Source: CADEGL01 sp050180485 (GTDB taxonomy: Bacteria > Pseudomonadota > Alphaproteobacteria > CADEGL01). Taken from it: a stretch of 64,000 bases of DNA. The position numbers and the translations under genes were made by a program. Shown here one piece after another: positions 17,220-25,631 of the stretch. The stretch covers positions 26,985-90,984 of the forward strand of contig JBFXED010000014.1 in NCBI GenBank assembly GCA_050180485.1, given 5' to 3'. The notes beneath the pieces are model-generated. The model saw only the letters and a program-made list of their open reading frames with translations. It was not told where the DNA came from and searched no databases. Every line of letters starts with the position of its first letter. The first letter of the stretch is position 1.

Positions 17220-17737
17220 GCGCGAAGCGCCCGCGCGCCGACGAGACCGAGCTGTGGCAATGGGCCACGCGCGACGCGAAGCCGTTGCGGGCTCGAAATT
17301 CCCGTGCGCCGTCGGCGAAGCCGCGCGCGGAACCGAAACTGGCGCCGCGTCCCGTTCTGCCTCCGCCGACGCCGAGATCCGTCTTGCCCGAGCTGTCGCA
17401 TGGTGCCTCTCCCGGTGTCGACCGGCGCACGGCGGAGCGGCTCCATCGCGGGCAAATGGATATCGACGGGCGGATCGATCTTCACGGCATGACCCAGGAT
17501 GAGGCCCATGACGCGTTGGCCGCGTTCATGGATCGGGCCGAGGCGCGCGGCTGGCGCTGCGTGCTGGTCATCACGGGCAAGGGCACGCGCGGCGGCGGCA
17601 TCCTGCGCGCGGCGGTGCCGCGCTGGCTCAATTTGCCGCCGCACCGGGCGCGCATCCTGTCCTTCGGCGCCGCGCGGCCAAAGGATGGCGGCGAGGGCGC
17701 GCTCTATGTGCTGCTGCGCCGCAGGCGGATGCCGTGA
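17216..17737 (+). CDS. Smr (MutS2 C-terminal-like) domain protein
   Basis: 173 residues. A basic, Pro-rich N-terminal half (about 1-85) precedes a Smr domain with the hallmark IDLHGMTQDEAHDAL (about 86-100) and the GKGTRGGGILR loop (about 122). Smr domains bind or nick nucleic acids; stand-alone members have been linked to DNA repair and to mRNA handling of stalled ribosomes. GTG start overlapping the lutC stop. The stop overlaps the next GTG. The tight link to lutABC recurs in alphaproteobacteria, but I know of no proven functional tie to lactate. Confidence 0.87.
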   Translation: MSAKRPRADETELWQWATRDAKPLRARNSRAPSAKPRAEPKLAPRPVLPPPTPRSVLPELSHGASPGVDRRTAERLHRGQMDIDGRIDLHGMTQDEAHDALAAFMDRAEARGWRCVLVITGKGTRGGGILRAAVPRWLNLPPHRARILSFGAARPKDGGEGALYVLLRRRRMP

Positions 17738-18111
17738 CCCCGTTCGGTCAAAAATTGCGTCAGCTCCGCGCCGCGCGGAACATGACGCTCAAGGATTTGG
17801 CCAAGGCGCTCCATGTCACGCCGGCCTATCTCTCGGCGTTGGAGAACGGCAAGCGCGGCAAGCCGAGCAAGGGGCTGGTGCACCAGGTCTCGGCGGCGCT
17901 CGGCATCATCTGGGATGACGCGGAGGAATTGGCGCGCTTGGCCGCCCTGTCCGATCCGCGTCCGCGCGTGGACACCTCCGGCCTCTCGGCCAAGGCAACC
18001 GAGGTCGCGAACCGCCTGGCCGCCGATATCGCGCGCCTGTCGGATGCCGAACTGGACCGGCTGATGGAGGTGTTGAAGACCCCGGCGTCAAAGCCGAAGG
18101 TCAAACGCTAG
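17734..18111 (+). CDS. XRE-family helix-turn-helix transcriptional regulator
   Basis: 125 residues. HTH in the first 65 residues (FGQKLRQLRAARNMTLKDLAKALHVTPAYLSALENGKRGKP), then a C-terminal helix-rich part (ANRLAADIARLSDAELDRLMEVLK). GTG start overlapping the smr stop, so it is probably co-translated with lutABC-smr and could regulate that operon (inference). Related proteins sit in this same position in other alphaproteobacteria. The 176 bases to the hslU stop hold a weak 7-bp hairpin (18259-18277) and nothing else I can call firmly. Confidence 0.86.
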   Translation: MTPFGQKLRQLRAARNMTLKDLAKALHVTPAYLSALENGKRGKPSKGLVHQVSAALGIIWDDAEELARLAALSDPRPRVDTSGLSAKATEVANRLAADIARLSDAELDRLMEVLKTPASKPKVKR

Positions 18112-18287
18112 AACTTGGGGCAATCTCTTCATAAAAAGCTTCGATGACGGCGCGCGTGCTTATGCCCGTACGTTCACGCAACACTTTGGTGACGACTCGA
18201 ACCACACGCGGTGCGCGTGCACGCGATTTCTGGCGGTTGCATGAATTGTCTCACATGAAGCTGCGATGAACGCAGCTGCGCCCTGTA

Positions 18288-19604
18288 TCAAAGAATGAAG
18301 CGGGACAGATCCGTATCGCGCGCTAGGCTGGCGACCTTTTCGTCCACATAGGCGGCGTCGATCTTGACCGAAGTGCCGGGCCGGTCGGGTGCGTTGAAGC
18401 TGATCTCCTCGACCAGCCGCTCCAAGACCGTGTGAAGCCGCCGCGCGCCGATATTCTCGACGCCCTCATTGATTTCGGCGGCCAGGCCCGCGATGCGGGC
18501 GATGGCATCCTCGGTGAAATCGAGCGTGACATCCTCGGTCTTCATCAGGGCCGTATATTGCTTGATCAGGCTGTTCTCGGGCTCGGTCAGGATGCGCGAG
18601 AAATCGTCGCGGTTCAGCGCCTTCAACTCCACTCGGATCGGCAGGCGGCCCTGCAGTTCCGGCAAAAGGTCCGACGGCTTCGACAAGTGGAACGCGCCCG
18701 AGGCGATGAACAGGACGTGGTCGGTTTTCACCGGCCCGTGCTTGGTCGCGACCGTGGTGCCTTCGATCAGGGGCAGAAGGTCGCGCTGGACGCCTTCGCG
18801 GCTCACGTCGGCGCCCACGCGTTCGCTGCGCGAGCCGATCTTGTCGATCTCGTCCAGGAAGACGATGCCGTTGTCCTCGACCATGCGGATGGCCTCGGCC
18901 ACGATCTTGTCCTGGTCTAACAGCTTGTCGCTTTCCTCCGCGATCAGCAGCGGATGGGATTCCGCGACCGTCAGCCGCTTGGGCTTGGTTCGGCCGCCGC
19001 CTAGCGCCTTGCCGAAGATTTCGTTGAGATTGAGCATGCCCATCTGGGCGCCCGGCATGCCGGGAATCTCGAAGGTCGGCAGCGCGCCCGAACCGCTTTC
19101 GCTGACCTGAAGCTCGATTTCTTTGTCGTTCAATTGACCTTCGCGCAGCATCTTGCGGAACTTCTGCCGCGTCTCGGCAGAAGCGCCCTGCCCGACCAGT
19201 GCGTCGAGCACGCGCTCCTCGGCGGCCAGCTCGGCCTTGGCTTCGACGGCCTTGCGCAACCGCTCGCGCGTCATGCCGATCGAAACCTCGACCAGGTCGC
19301 GGATGATCTGTTCGACATCGCGCCCGACATAGCCGACCTCGGTGAACTTGGTGGCCTCGACCTTGAGGAACGGTGCCTGCGCCAGCTTGGCCAGACGGCG
19401 CGCGATCTCGGTCTTGCCCACGCCCGTGGGCCCGATCATCAGGATGTTCTTGGGCAGGACCTCCTCGCGCAGCTCGGCCGAAAGCTGCTGGCGGCGCCAA
19501 CGGTTGCGCAACGCGATGGCGACGGCGCGCTTGGCGTCGGCCTGGCCGACGATGAAACGATCGAGTTCGGAGACGATCTCGCGGGGAGAGAAGGCGTTGG
19601 TCAC
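18288..19604 (-). CDS. hslU: ATP-dependent protease ATPase subunit HslU
   Basis: 438 residues. AAA+ unfoldase partner of HslV. N-terminal SPREIVSELDRFIVGQADAKRAVAIALRNRWRR, Walker A GPTGVGKT (about 60), Walker B VFLDEIDKIGSRSE (about 250), and sensor region EGRLPIRVELKALN. The intermediate I-domain lies between about 110 and 230. GTG start overlapping the hslV stop (GTGA). Together they form the bacterial proteasome-like protease that degrades misfolded and short-lived proteins. Confidence 0.97.
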   Translation of the reverse strand: MTNAFSPREIVSELDRFIVGQADAKRAVAIALRNRWRRQQLSAELREEVLPKNILMIGPTGVGKTEIARRLAKLAQAPFLKVEATKFTEVGYVGRDVEQIIRDLVEVSIGMTRERLRKAVEAKAELAAEERVLDALVGQGASAETRQKFRKMLREGQLNDKEIELQVSESGSGALPTFEIPGMPGAQMGMLNLNEIFGKALGGGRTKPKRLTVAESHPLLIAEESDKLLDQDKIVAEAIRMVEDNGIVFLDEIDKIGSRSERVGADVSREGVQRDLLPLIEGTTVATKHGPVKTDHVLFIASGAFHLSKPSDLLPELQGRLPIRVELKALNRDDFSRILTEPENSLIKQYTALMKTEDVTLDFTEDAIARIAGLAAEINEGVENIGARRLHTVLERLVEEISFNAPDRPGTSVKIDAAYVDEKVASLARDTDLSRFIL

Positions 19605-20143
19605 AGGCTTTCCACGGTCACGTTACGGTTGGTGAAGACGCAGATGTCGGCCGCGATGTTGAGCGCCTTGCGCGCGATGGTCTCGGCGTCGAGCCCGGGC
19701 TGGTCGATCAGCGCGCGGCCCGCGGCGAGTGCATAGGGTCCGCCCGAGCCGATGCCGATCAGCCCGTCTTCGGGTTCCAGCACGTCGCCGGTGCCGGAGA
19801 GGATCAGGGAAACGCCCTTATCGGCCACGGCCATCATGGCCTCCAGCCGGCGCAGATAACGGTCGGTGCGCCAATCCTTGGCCAACTCGACGCAGGCACG
19901 CATGAGCTGGCCCGGATGCTTTTCCAACTTGCCTTCCAGGCGCTCGAACAGCGTGAAGGCATCGGCCGTCGCACCAGCGAAGCCCGCGATCACGCGTCCA
20001 TCGGCCAGGCGGCGCACTTTCTTGGCGTTCGCCTTGACGATGGTATTGCCCATGCTGACTTGGCCGTCGGCCGCGATCACGACCTTGCCGTCTTTGCGCA
20101 CGGACAGGACCGTCGTGCCGTGCCAGGCGGGAGAATTTTCCAT
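19601..20143 (-). CDS. hslV: ATP-dependent protease proteolytic subunit HslV
   Basis: 180 residues. Threonine protease of the proteasome beta type. The catalytic Thr is the first T of TTVLSVRKDGKVVIA near residue 10, exposed after removal of the short propeptide ending in HG. GQVSMGNTIVK and the GIGSGGPYALAAGRAL stretch are typical. Lies upstream of hslU with a four-base overlap. ATG at 20143. Confidence 0.97.
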   Translation of the reverse strand: MENSPAWHGTTVLSVRKDGKVVIAADGQVSMGNTIVKANAKKVRRLADGRVIAGFAGATADAFTLFERLEGKLEKHPGQLMRACVELAKDWRTDRYLRRLEAMMAVADKGVSLILSGTGDVLEPEDGLIGIGSGGPYALAAGRALIDQPGLDAETIARKALNIAADICVFTNRNVTVESL

Positions 20144-20190
20144 GATGCTTGGATATGGCCGTTGGGACGGCCCCCGTCAACCGGGCGGGG

Positions 20191-20943
20191 TCAGCCCTTT
20201 TCGACCAGCACCCGAAAGATGAAGGGCGAGCCCGACTTGCCCGCCACCACTTGGTTGTCGCCGAGGCGCAGCGGCGCGGCCTGGCGGTTCTCCGCGCGGC
20301 CGATGCGCACGCCATTCACGACCGTGCCGAGATGGCTCCAGATGTCCCGCACCACGGGCCCCGTCTCGGATCCTTCGATTGCGAAATGCTGGCGCGACAG
20401 GTTGTAGGGCCGTACGTCGTCGAGCATCAGCTCGATGGCGGACGGGGGCGCTGTTTCACCGTCGAGCAGCAGGCGGCCGACACGGAAGGGCAGCTCCGGT
20501 ACCACATAGCCCCCTTCGTCCATCTGGTCCTGCAGCTCGCGGCTGGACGGCAGGATGCGGATATTGTGAACGGGGCGTTCCGCCACGATCACGGCGCGCG
20601 GCACGCCCTTGGAAACGATACCCGTCACATCGTGAAGGGAATGGAAAAGCTGGCGCAAGACCGGATCCAAGGTGGCGCGCTTTTTGTTGACCCGGTCCAA
20701 AAACTCATCGCGCGAGATGACGGCCACGGTGGTCTCGACAACCGCCCGCGCGGTCATGGTCATGGGCTGGCCGAGAATGAGACAGGCTTCGCCGACGATC
20801 TCGCCCCGGCCGAGACGGCTTTCGTCGTCCCCGCGAGCGCCGCTCGCGATCTCCACTTCGCCGTCGATGATGACGAAGGCGGCCGTGGGCGGATCGCCCA
20901 GCCGGCACAGGATTTCATCCGGCGCAAAACGTCGGTGTTTCAT
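20191..20943 (-). CDS. Cyclic-nucleotide-binding domain and FHA domain protein
   Basis: 250 residues, two domains. The N-terminal cNMP-binding fold is at about 1-115 (KHRRFAPDEILCRLGDPPTAAFVIIDGEVEI, then GRGEIVGEACLILGQP in the phosphate-binding cassette position). A C-terminal FHA domain at about 160-248 has FRVGR, LSRQHFAIEG and the T-V-V-N-G turn expected for phosphothreonine recognition. There is no helix-turn-helix, so it is not a CRP-type repressor or activator. This points to a signalling or scaffold role joining a small ligand and a phosphoprotein (inference). ATG 20943 is chosen because upstream residues are not domain-like. Divergent from hisB. Confidence 0.82.
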   Translation of the reverse strand: MKHRRFAPDEILCRLGDPPTAAFVIIDGEVEIASGARGDDESRLGRGEIVGEACLILGQPMTMTARAVVETTVAVISRDEFLDRVNKKRATLDPVLRQLFHSLHDVTGIVSKGVPRAVIVAERPVHNIRILPSSRELQDQMDEGGYVVPELPFRVGRLLLDGETAPPSAIELMLDDVRPYNLSRQHFAIEGSETGPVVRDIWSHLGTVVNGVRIGRAENRQAAPLRLGDNQVVAGKSGSPFIFRVLVEKG

Positions 20944-21173
20944 GGCGCTGTATTCGGTCCCCCAAACCGCCCTGAAAGGGCCGGTCCGGCCCTCCCCCCG
21001 AGAACCGTACAGGCAACCGTTGTGCCATAAACGGCGGGCCTTCGGAACGAAAACCTCTATCTGGCGGCCTCGACCGGCTTCCCATCTAAATGTGGTCTGC
21101 CGCGCGCACTGGCGCGGTGTCCATAGGGCTGTTAAAACCCCGCGGCCGGCGGATACCGCCGCGGAGAGAGGCC

Positions 21174-21773
21174 ATGCGACAGGCGACGGTCGAGCGCAAG
21201 ACACGCGAAACGCAAATCACCGCCACCGTGAACCTGGACGGGACGGGCGTCGCCCGTATCGCGACCGGGATCGGCTTCCTCGACCATATGTTGGAGCAGC
21301 TGTCCCGCCACAGCCTCATCGACATCACCTTGGAGGCCAAGGGCGACCTCCACATCGACTATCACCACACGACCGAAGACACCGGCATCGTGATCGGCCA
21401 GGCCGTCTCCAAGGCCTTGGGCGACCGCCGCGGCATCCGCCGCTATGGCGATGCCACGATCCCCATGGATGAGACCCTGTCGCGCGTGGCGCTGGACGCG
21501 TCGAACCGGCCGTATCTGATCTGGAAGGTCGGCTTCTCGCGCCCCAAATTGGGAGAGATGGACACCGAATTGTTCAAGGAATGGTTCCAGGCCTTTGCCC
21601 AGACGGCCGGCCTCACCTTGCACGTCGAGAATGTCTATGGTGAGAACAACCACCATATCGTCGAGTCCTGCTACAAGGGCCTTGCCCGGGCCATGCGGCA
21701 GGCGGTCGAGTTGGACCCGCGCCAGGCTGGCGAGGTTCCTTCGACCAAGGGCACGCTCGGCAAATCCCTTTAA
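21174..21773 (+). CDS. hisB: Imidazoleglycerol-phosphate dehydratase
   Basis: 199 residues, the monofunctional form without the histidinol-phosphatase domain found in enterobacteria. Metal-binding His-rich motifs are seen in GFLDHMLEQLSRHS, DYHHTTEDTGI and ENNHHIVESCYKGLAR. Sixth step of histidine synthesis. The ATG at 21174 is preceded by GAGAGG. The 230 bases upstream, shared with the divergent cNMP/FHA gene, contain a GC-rich hairpin (GGGCCGG/CCGGCCC around 20978-20992) and the likely his promoter. Confidence 0.96.
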   Translation: MRQATVERKTRETQITATVNLDGTGVARIATGIGFLDHMLEQLSRHSLIDITLEAKGDLHIDYHHTTEDTGIVIGQAVSKALGDRRGIRRYGDATIPMDETLSRVALDASNRPYLIWKVGFSRPKLGEMDTELFKEWFQAFAQTAGLTLHVENVYGENNHHIVESCYKGLARAMRQAVELDPRQAGEVPSTKGTLGKSL

Positions 21774-21783
21774 CGGTCGCGCC

Positions 21784-22203
21784 ATGAAGGTCTTTACGGT
21801 CCATCGGCGCGAGACGGGTTCTCCGCCGGGCGGCACGGCCGCCCGCAGCGACGATGTCGTGCTGGTCAAGGAAGGCTTCGCCTGGTTCGGCGCCCTGTTC
21901 GGGCCGTTCTGGGCGCTGGCCCATCGCATGTGGAGCTGGGTGCTGGTGACGGCACTGGCCAACGCGGCTTTTGCCGTTTTGATTCAACGCATACCGATGA
22001 ATCCCGGCGTGCAGGCGGCGATCGCCGCGGGCCTGTTCGTGCTGATCGGGGCGCATGCCAACGACGCGCGGCGACGCTCGCTTTCGGCGCGCGGCTACCG
22101 CGAGGCTGCGATCATAAGCGCGCGCGATTTCGATGGCGCGCTCCTGCGCTATCTCGAAGGCGACGCCAAGATTCGCGCGAGCGCGCCGTCGAGCGTGCCA
22201 TGA
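21784..22203 (+). CDS. DUF2628 domain membrane protein
   Basis: 139 residues. A short N-terminal segment (MKVFTVHRRE) leads to an amphipathic FAWFGALFGPFWALAHRMW stretch and about two membrane helices (WSWVLVTALANAAFAVLI and GVQAAIAAGLFVLIGAHA). The C-terminal part RGYREAAIISARDFDGALLRYLEG is soluble. DUF2628 proteins have no established function. Lies inside the his operon between hisB and hisH and overlaps the hisH start by four bases, an arrangement common in alphaproteobacteria. Confidence 0.8.
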   Translation: MKVFTVHRRETGSPPGGTAARSDDVVLVKEGFAWFGALFGPFWALAHRMWSWVLVTALANAAFAVLIQRIPMNPGVQAAIAAGLFVLIGAHANDARRRSLSARGYREAAIISARDFDGALLRYLEGDAKIRASAPSSVP

Positions 22204-22838
22204 CGGTCGCGATCGTCGATTACGGCTCGGGCAACCTGCGTTCGGCCGCGAAAGCGTTCGAACGGGCCGCGCAAGGCACCGGCCAGCGCGTCCTGGTGAC
22301 GGCCGAGGCGGCGGACGTGCGCGCGGCCGACCGGGTGGTGCTGCCGGGCGTGGGCGCCTTCGCCGATTGCATGCGCGGCCTGTCGGGCGTGCCCGGCATG
22401 GTCGAGGCGCTGAACCATGTCGCGATCCGCCAGCAGCGTCCCCTGCTCGGCATCTGCGTCGGCATGCAGCTGATGGCCGAGCGCGGGCTCGAACATGGCA
22501 CGCATCCGGGCCTCGACTGGATTCCCGGCGAGGTCAGGAAGATCGCGCCCGACGACGAATCCCTGCGCATCCCCCATATGGGCTGGAACGAGCTTTCCGT
22601 GGCGCCGCCCGCGCATCCGGTGCTGGACGGGCTGGCCTCGGGAACCCACGTCTATTTCGTGCATAGCTACGCGTTCGAATGCCGCGAGGACGACCATGTG
22701 CTGGCGACCGCGTCTTACGGCGGCGCGCTCACGGCTGCGATCGGCCGCGACAATCTGGTCGGCACGCAGTTCCATCCGGAGAAGAGCCAGGACGCGGGCC
22801 TGCGTCTGATCGCGAACTTCCTGAACTGGAGTCCCTGA
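22200..22838 (+). CDS. hisH: Imidazole glycerol phosphate synthase, glutaminase subunit
   Basis: 212 residues. Class I glutamine amidotransferase. VDYGSGNLRS at the N-terminus, the nucleophile Cys in LGICVGMQLM, and the His-Glu pair in GTQFHPEKSQ. Supplies ammonia to HisF for conversion of PRFAR to IGP and AICAR. Starts by overlapping the DUF2628 gene. HisF is encoded three genes further on. Confidence 0.96.
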   Translation: MTVAIVDYGSGNLRSAAKAFERAAQGTGQRVLVTAEAADVRAADRVVLPGVGAFADCMRGLSGVPGMVEALNHVAIRQQRPLLGICVGMQLMAERGLEHGTHPGLDWIPGEVRKIAPDDESLRIPHMGWNELSVAPPAHPVLDGLASGTHVYFVHSYAFECREDDHVLATASYGGALTAAIGRDNLVGTQFHPEKSQDAGLRLIANFLNWSP

Positions 22839-22840
22839 CC

Positions 22841-23371
22841 GTGGCGGAAATCAATGTCCGCATCGGGGTCGAGCCGGCCAAGGAGTTCAAGGGCCCCGAC
22901 CTCTACGATCTGTGCGACGCGACCGAGGGTGCGATCATCGACGGCGGCGGCTTCGGCTGGGTGCGTCCGCCGCCGCGCAAGGCGCTGGAGGCCTACTATC
23001 GCGGCGTGCTGGTGGTGCCCGAGCGCACCCTGTTCCTGGCGCGGCTCGATGGCGTTGTCTGCGGCTCGGCCCAACTCGTGCGTCCCATGCCCAACAACGA
23101 GGCCCAGGCCTTCGCCTGCAACCTGATGCATTCGTTCGTGGCCCCGTGGGCGCGCGGTCACGGCCTCGCGCGCGAACTGACCCTCGCGGTCGAATCCTAC
23201 GCCCGGCGCGAAGGCTTCAAGGTCTTGAACCTCGACGTGCGCGAGACCCAGACCGCGGCCTTAGCACTCTACGAATCGCTCCACTACGTGCGCTGGGGCA
23301 AGAACCCGAAATACGCGCTGGTCGAAGGCAAGATGATCACCGGCCACTACTACTATAAGGAACTAAAGTAG
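22841..23371 (+). CDS. GNAT-family N-acetyltransferase
   Basis: 176 residues, starting with GTG two bases after the hisH stop. The acetyl-CoA-binding part is visible as HSFVAPWARGHGLARELTLAVESYARREGFKVLNLDVRETQTAALALYESLHYVRWG. The first 60 residues are less typical. It lies inside the histidine operon between hisH and hisA, six bases before hisA, which recurs in alphaproteobacteria; its substrate is unknown, and a histidine-pathway role is only suggested by position. Confidence 0.85.
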   Translation: MAEINVRIGVEPAKEFKGPDLYDLCDATEGAIIDGGGFGWVRPPPRKALEAYYRGVLVVPERTLFLARLDGVVCGSAQLVRPMPNNEAQAFACNLMHSFVAPWARGHGLARELTLAVESYARREGFKVLNLDVRETQTAALALYESLHYVRWGKNPKYALVEGKMITGHYYYKELK

Positions 23372-23376
23372 CCGCC

Positions 23377-24099
23377 ATGATCGTCTTCCCCGCCATCGAC
23401 CTGAAGGACGGTCGCTGCGTCCGCCTACGCCAAGGTGCCATGGACGACGCCACCGTCTACAACGACGACCCGGCGGCGCAGGCGCGCAGCTTCGAGGAAG
23501 CCGGCGCGCGCTGGCTGCACGTGGTCGATCTCGACGGCGCCGTTTCCGGCCAGCCGAAGAATGTGTCCGCCGTGGCGGCGATCCTAAAATCCGTTTCCAT
23601 GCCGGTGCAGCTCGGCGGCGGCATCCGCGATCGCGCACGCATCGAATCCTGGCTCGAAGCGGGCGTACGCCGCGTGGTGCTGGGCACGGCCGCCATCGCC
23701 AATCCCGACCTTGTGCGCGAAGCCGCGCGCGCCCATCCCGGCCGTATTGTCGTCGGCATCGACGCGCGCAAAGGCAAAGTCGCGGTCGACGGTTGGACGC
23801 GCGCTACAGAAACCACGGCGCGCGAGCTGGCCGATGCTCTGGCCGGTGCCGGCGTTGCCGCCATCGTCTACACGGATATCGACCGTGACGGCGTGCTCGG
23901 CGGCCCCAACATCGAAGCCACGGTCGCGTTAGCCAAGGGGTTGCCGGTGCCGGTGATCGCGTCGGGCGGCGTCTCAACCATCGACGACATCACGGCGCTC
24001 CGCGCGCGCGAGAAGGACGGCATCGCGGGCGTCATCGTCGGCCGCGCCATCTATGACGGCCGCGTCGATCTGAAGCGCGCCTTGGCGCTGGCGGCCTGA
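23377..24099 (+). CDS. hisA: ProFAR isomerase (HisA)
   Basis: 240 residues, a TIM barrel. Catalyses the Amadori rearrangement of ProFAR to PRFAR. The first catalytic Asp is in FPAIDLKDGRCVRL, the phosphate-binding loops are VQLGGGIRD and VIASGGVSTIDD, and the second catalytic Asp is in VYTDIDRDG. The stop directly abuts the hisF ATG. Confidence 0.96.
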   Translation: MIVFPAIDLKDGRCVRLRQGAMDDATVYNDDPAAQARSFEEAGARWLHVVDLDGAVSGQPKNVSAVAAILKSVSMPVQLGGGIRDRARIESWLEAGVRRVVLGTAAIANPDLVREAARAHPGRIVVGIDARKGKVAVDGWTRATETTARELADALAGAGVAAIVYTDIDRDGVLGGPNIEATVALAKGLPVPVIASGGVSTIDDITALRAREKDGIAGVIVGRAIYDGRVDLKRALALAA

Positions 24100-24864
24100 A
24101 TGCTGAAGCTCCGCCTCATCCCGTGCTTGGACGTGAAAGACGGCCGCGTCGTGAAGGGCGTCCAGTTCGTCAATCTGGTCGACGCGGGCGATCCGGTCGA
24201 GCAGGCGCGCGTCTATGATCAAGCGGGCGCCGACGAGTTGTGCTTCCTCGACATCACGGCCAGTTCCGACAACCGCGATATTCTATTGGATGTCGTGCGC
24301 GCGACGGCCGAGCGTTGCTTCATGCCGCTCACGGTCGGCGGCGGCGTGCGCGAGTTGGAGGATATCCGCCGCCTGCTGCTGGCCGGTGCGGACAAGGTTT
24401 CGATCAACACGGCGGCGGTGAAACGGCCTGAGTTCGTGGCCGAGGCGGCCGAGAAATTCGGCACCCAATGCATTGTCGTCGCCATCGATGCCAAGCAGGT
24501 CTCGCCTGGCCGCTTCGAGATCTTCACCCATGGCGGACGTAACGCCACCGGCATCGACGCGGTCGCATGGGCGCGCCGCATGACGGAACTGGGGGCGGGC
24601 GAACTGCTTGTCACCTCCATGGACCGCGACGGCACGAAGAAGGGCTTCGACATTCCGCTGACGCGCGCCATCGCCGACGCCGTGCGCGTGCCGGTGATCG
24701 CGTCCGGCGGCGTCGGCACGCTCGACCACCTGGTCGAGGGCGCGCGCGACGGCCACGCTTCGGCCGTGTTGGCCGCCTCGATCTTCCATTTCGGTACATA
24801 CTCCATTGCGGACGCGAAAAAGCGCCTGGCCGAAGCCGGCCTGCCCGTGCGGGAGACACGCTGA
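24100..24864 (+). CDS. hisF: Imidazole glycerol phosphate synthase, cyclase subunit
   Basis: 254 residues, TIM barrel. IPCLDVKDGRVVKG carries the first catalytic Asp; LTVGGGVRELEDI and VIASGGVGTLDHL are the phosphate loops, and TSMDRDGTKKGFD carries the second Asp. Uses ammonia from HisH to make IGP and AICAR. The stop shares one base with the hisE start (TGATG). Confidence 0.97.
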   Translation: MLKLRLIPCLDVKDGRVVKGVQFVNLVDAGDPVEQARVYDQAGADELCFLDITASSDNRDILLDVVRATAERCFMPLTVGGGVRELEDIRRLLLAGADKVSINTAAVKRPEFVAEAAEKFGTQCIVVAIDAKQVSPGRFEIFTHGGRNATGIDAVAWARRMTELGAGELLVTSMDRDGTKKGFDIPLTRAIADAVRVPVIASGGVGTLDHLVEGARDGHASAVLAASIFHFGTYSIADAKKRLAEAGLPVRETR

Positions 24865-25247
24865 TGGCGAAGAAGCTCGATGCGCATGTGCTGGATGTGC
24901 TGTCGGAAACCATCGAAAGCCGCCGCGGCGGCAATCCCGATAAGTCCTATACGGCAAAGCTCCTCTCGCGCGGCACGCGGCAGGTCGCGAAGAAATTCGC
25001 CGAGGAAGCGGGCGAGGTCGTGATCGACGCCGTGGCGCAGGACAAATCGGGCCTGGTGGGCGAAAGCGCCGACGTTCTTTATCACCTGCTCGTATTGTGG
25101 GCCGATGCGCGCATCAAGCCGACGCAAGTCTGGGCCGAGCTTGCACGCCGCGAAGGAATTTCGGGCATCGCCGAGAAGCTGGCGCGCACGGCCAGGAAGC
25201 CGCGGAAAGCGCGGGCCAAGGCGCGGAAGAAACCGAGGAAGCGATAG
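24864..25247 (+). CDS. hisE: Phosphoribosyl-ATP pyrophosphatase
   Basis: 127 residues. All-alpha NTP pyrophosphatase fold: SYTAKLLSRGTRQVAKKFAEEAGEVVIDAV with the E-E-x-x-E metal motif, then ESADVLYHLLVLWADA. Second step of histidine synthesis. The C-terminal 20 residues are a basic Lys/Arg/Ala tail (PRKARAKARKKPRKR), longer than needed for the fold. The ATG at 24864 overlaps hisF by one base. Confidence 0.94.
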   Translation: MAKKLDAHVLDVLSETIESRRGGNPDKSYTAKLLSRGTRQVAKKFAEEAGEVVIDAVAQDKSGLVGESADVLYHLLVLWADARIKPTQVWAELARREGISGIAEKLARTARKPRKARAKARKKPRKR

Positions 25248-25262
25248 GCGGGGAGAGGCGGC

Positions 25263-25625
25263 ATGGCGTACGACACGAACAACATCTTCGCGCGCATCCT
25301 GCGCGGTGAGATTCCTTGCAAGAAGGTGCATGAGGACCAGCACACGCTGGCCTTCCACGACATCAACCCGCAGGCGCCGACCCACATCCTGGTCGTCCCC
25401 AAGAACGCATACGTCTCGATGGATGATTTTACCGCGAAGGCGTCCGACGCCGAGATCGCGGCGCTGTTCCGCGCGGTCGGTAAGATCGCGCGCGATATCG
25501 GCGCGGCCGAACCGGGCTACCGCATCCTGTCCAATTGCGGCAACGATTCGGGCCAGGAGGTGCCGCACCTCCACATCCATCTCTTCGCCGGCAAGAAGCT
25601 CGGCCGGATGATCGCGAAGGATTGA
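25263..25625 (+). CDS. HIT-family nucleotide-binding protein (HINT-like)
   Basis: 120 residues. The histidine triad is VPHLHIHLFAG near residue 100. The N-terminal NIFARILRGEIPCKKVHEDQHTLAFHDINPQAPTHILVVPK is typical of the HINT branch, purine nucleoside phosphoramidases. Fifteen bases after hisE, probably in the same transcript. It commonly follows hisE in alphaproteobacteria. Confidence 0.92.
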   Translation: MAYDTNNIFARILRGEIPCKKVHEDQHTLAFHDINPQAPTHILVVPKNAYVSMDDFTAKASDAEIAALFRAVGKIARDIGAAEPGYRILSNCGNDSGQEVPHLHIHLFAGKKLGRMIAKD

Positions 25626-25631
25626 ACGGAA

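Noticed and set aside
18259..18277. Terminator for hslU or the XRE gene
   Set aside because: AGCTGCG-ATGAA-CGCAGCT is only a 7-bp stem and neither strand has a T run after it.
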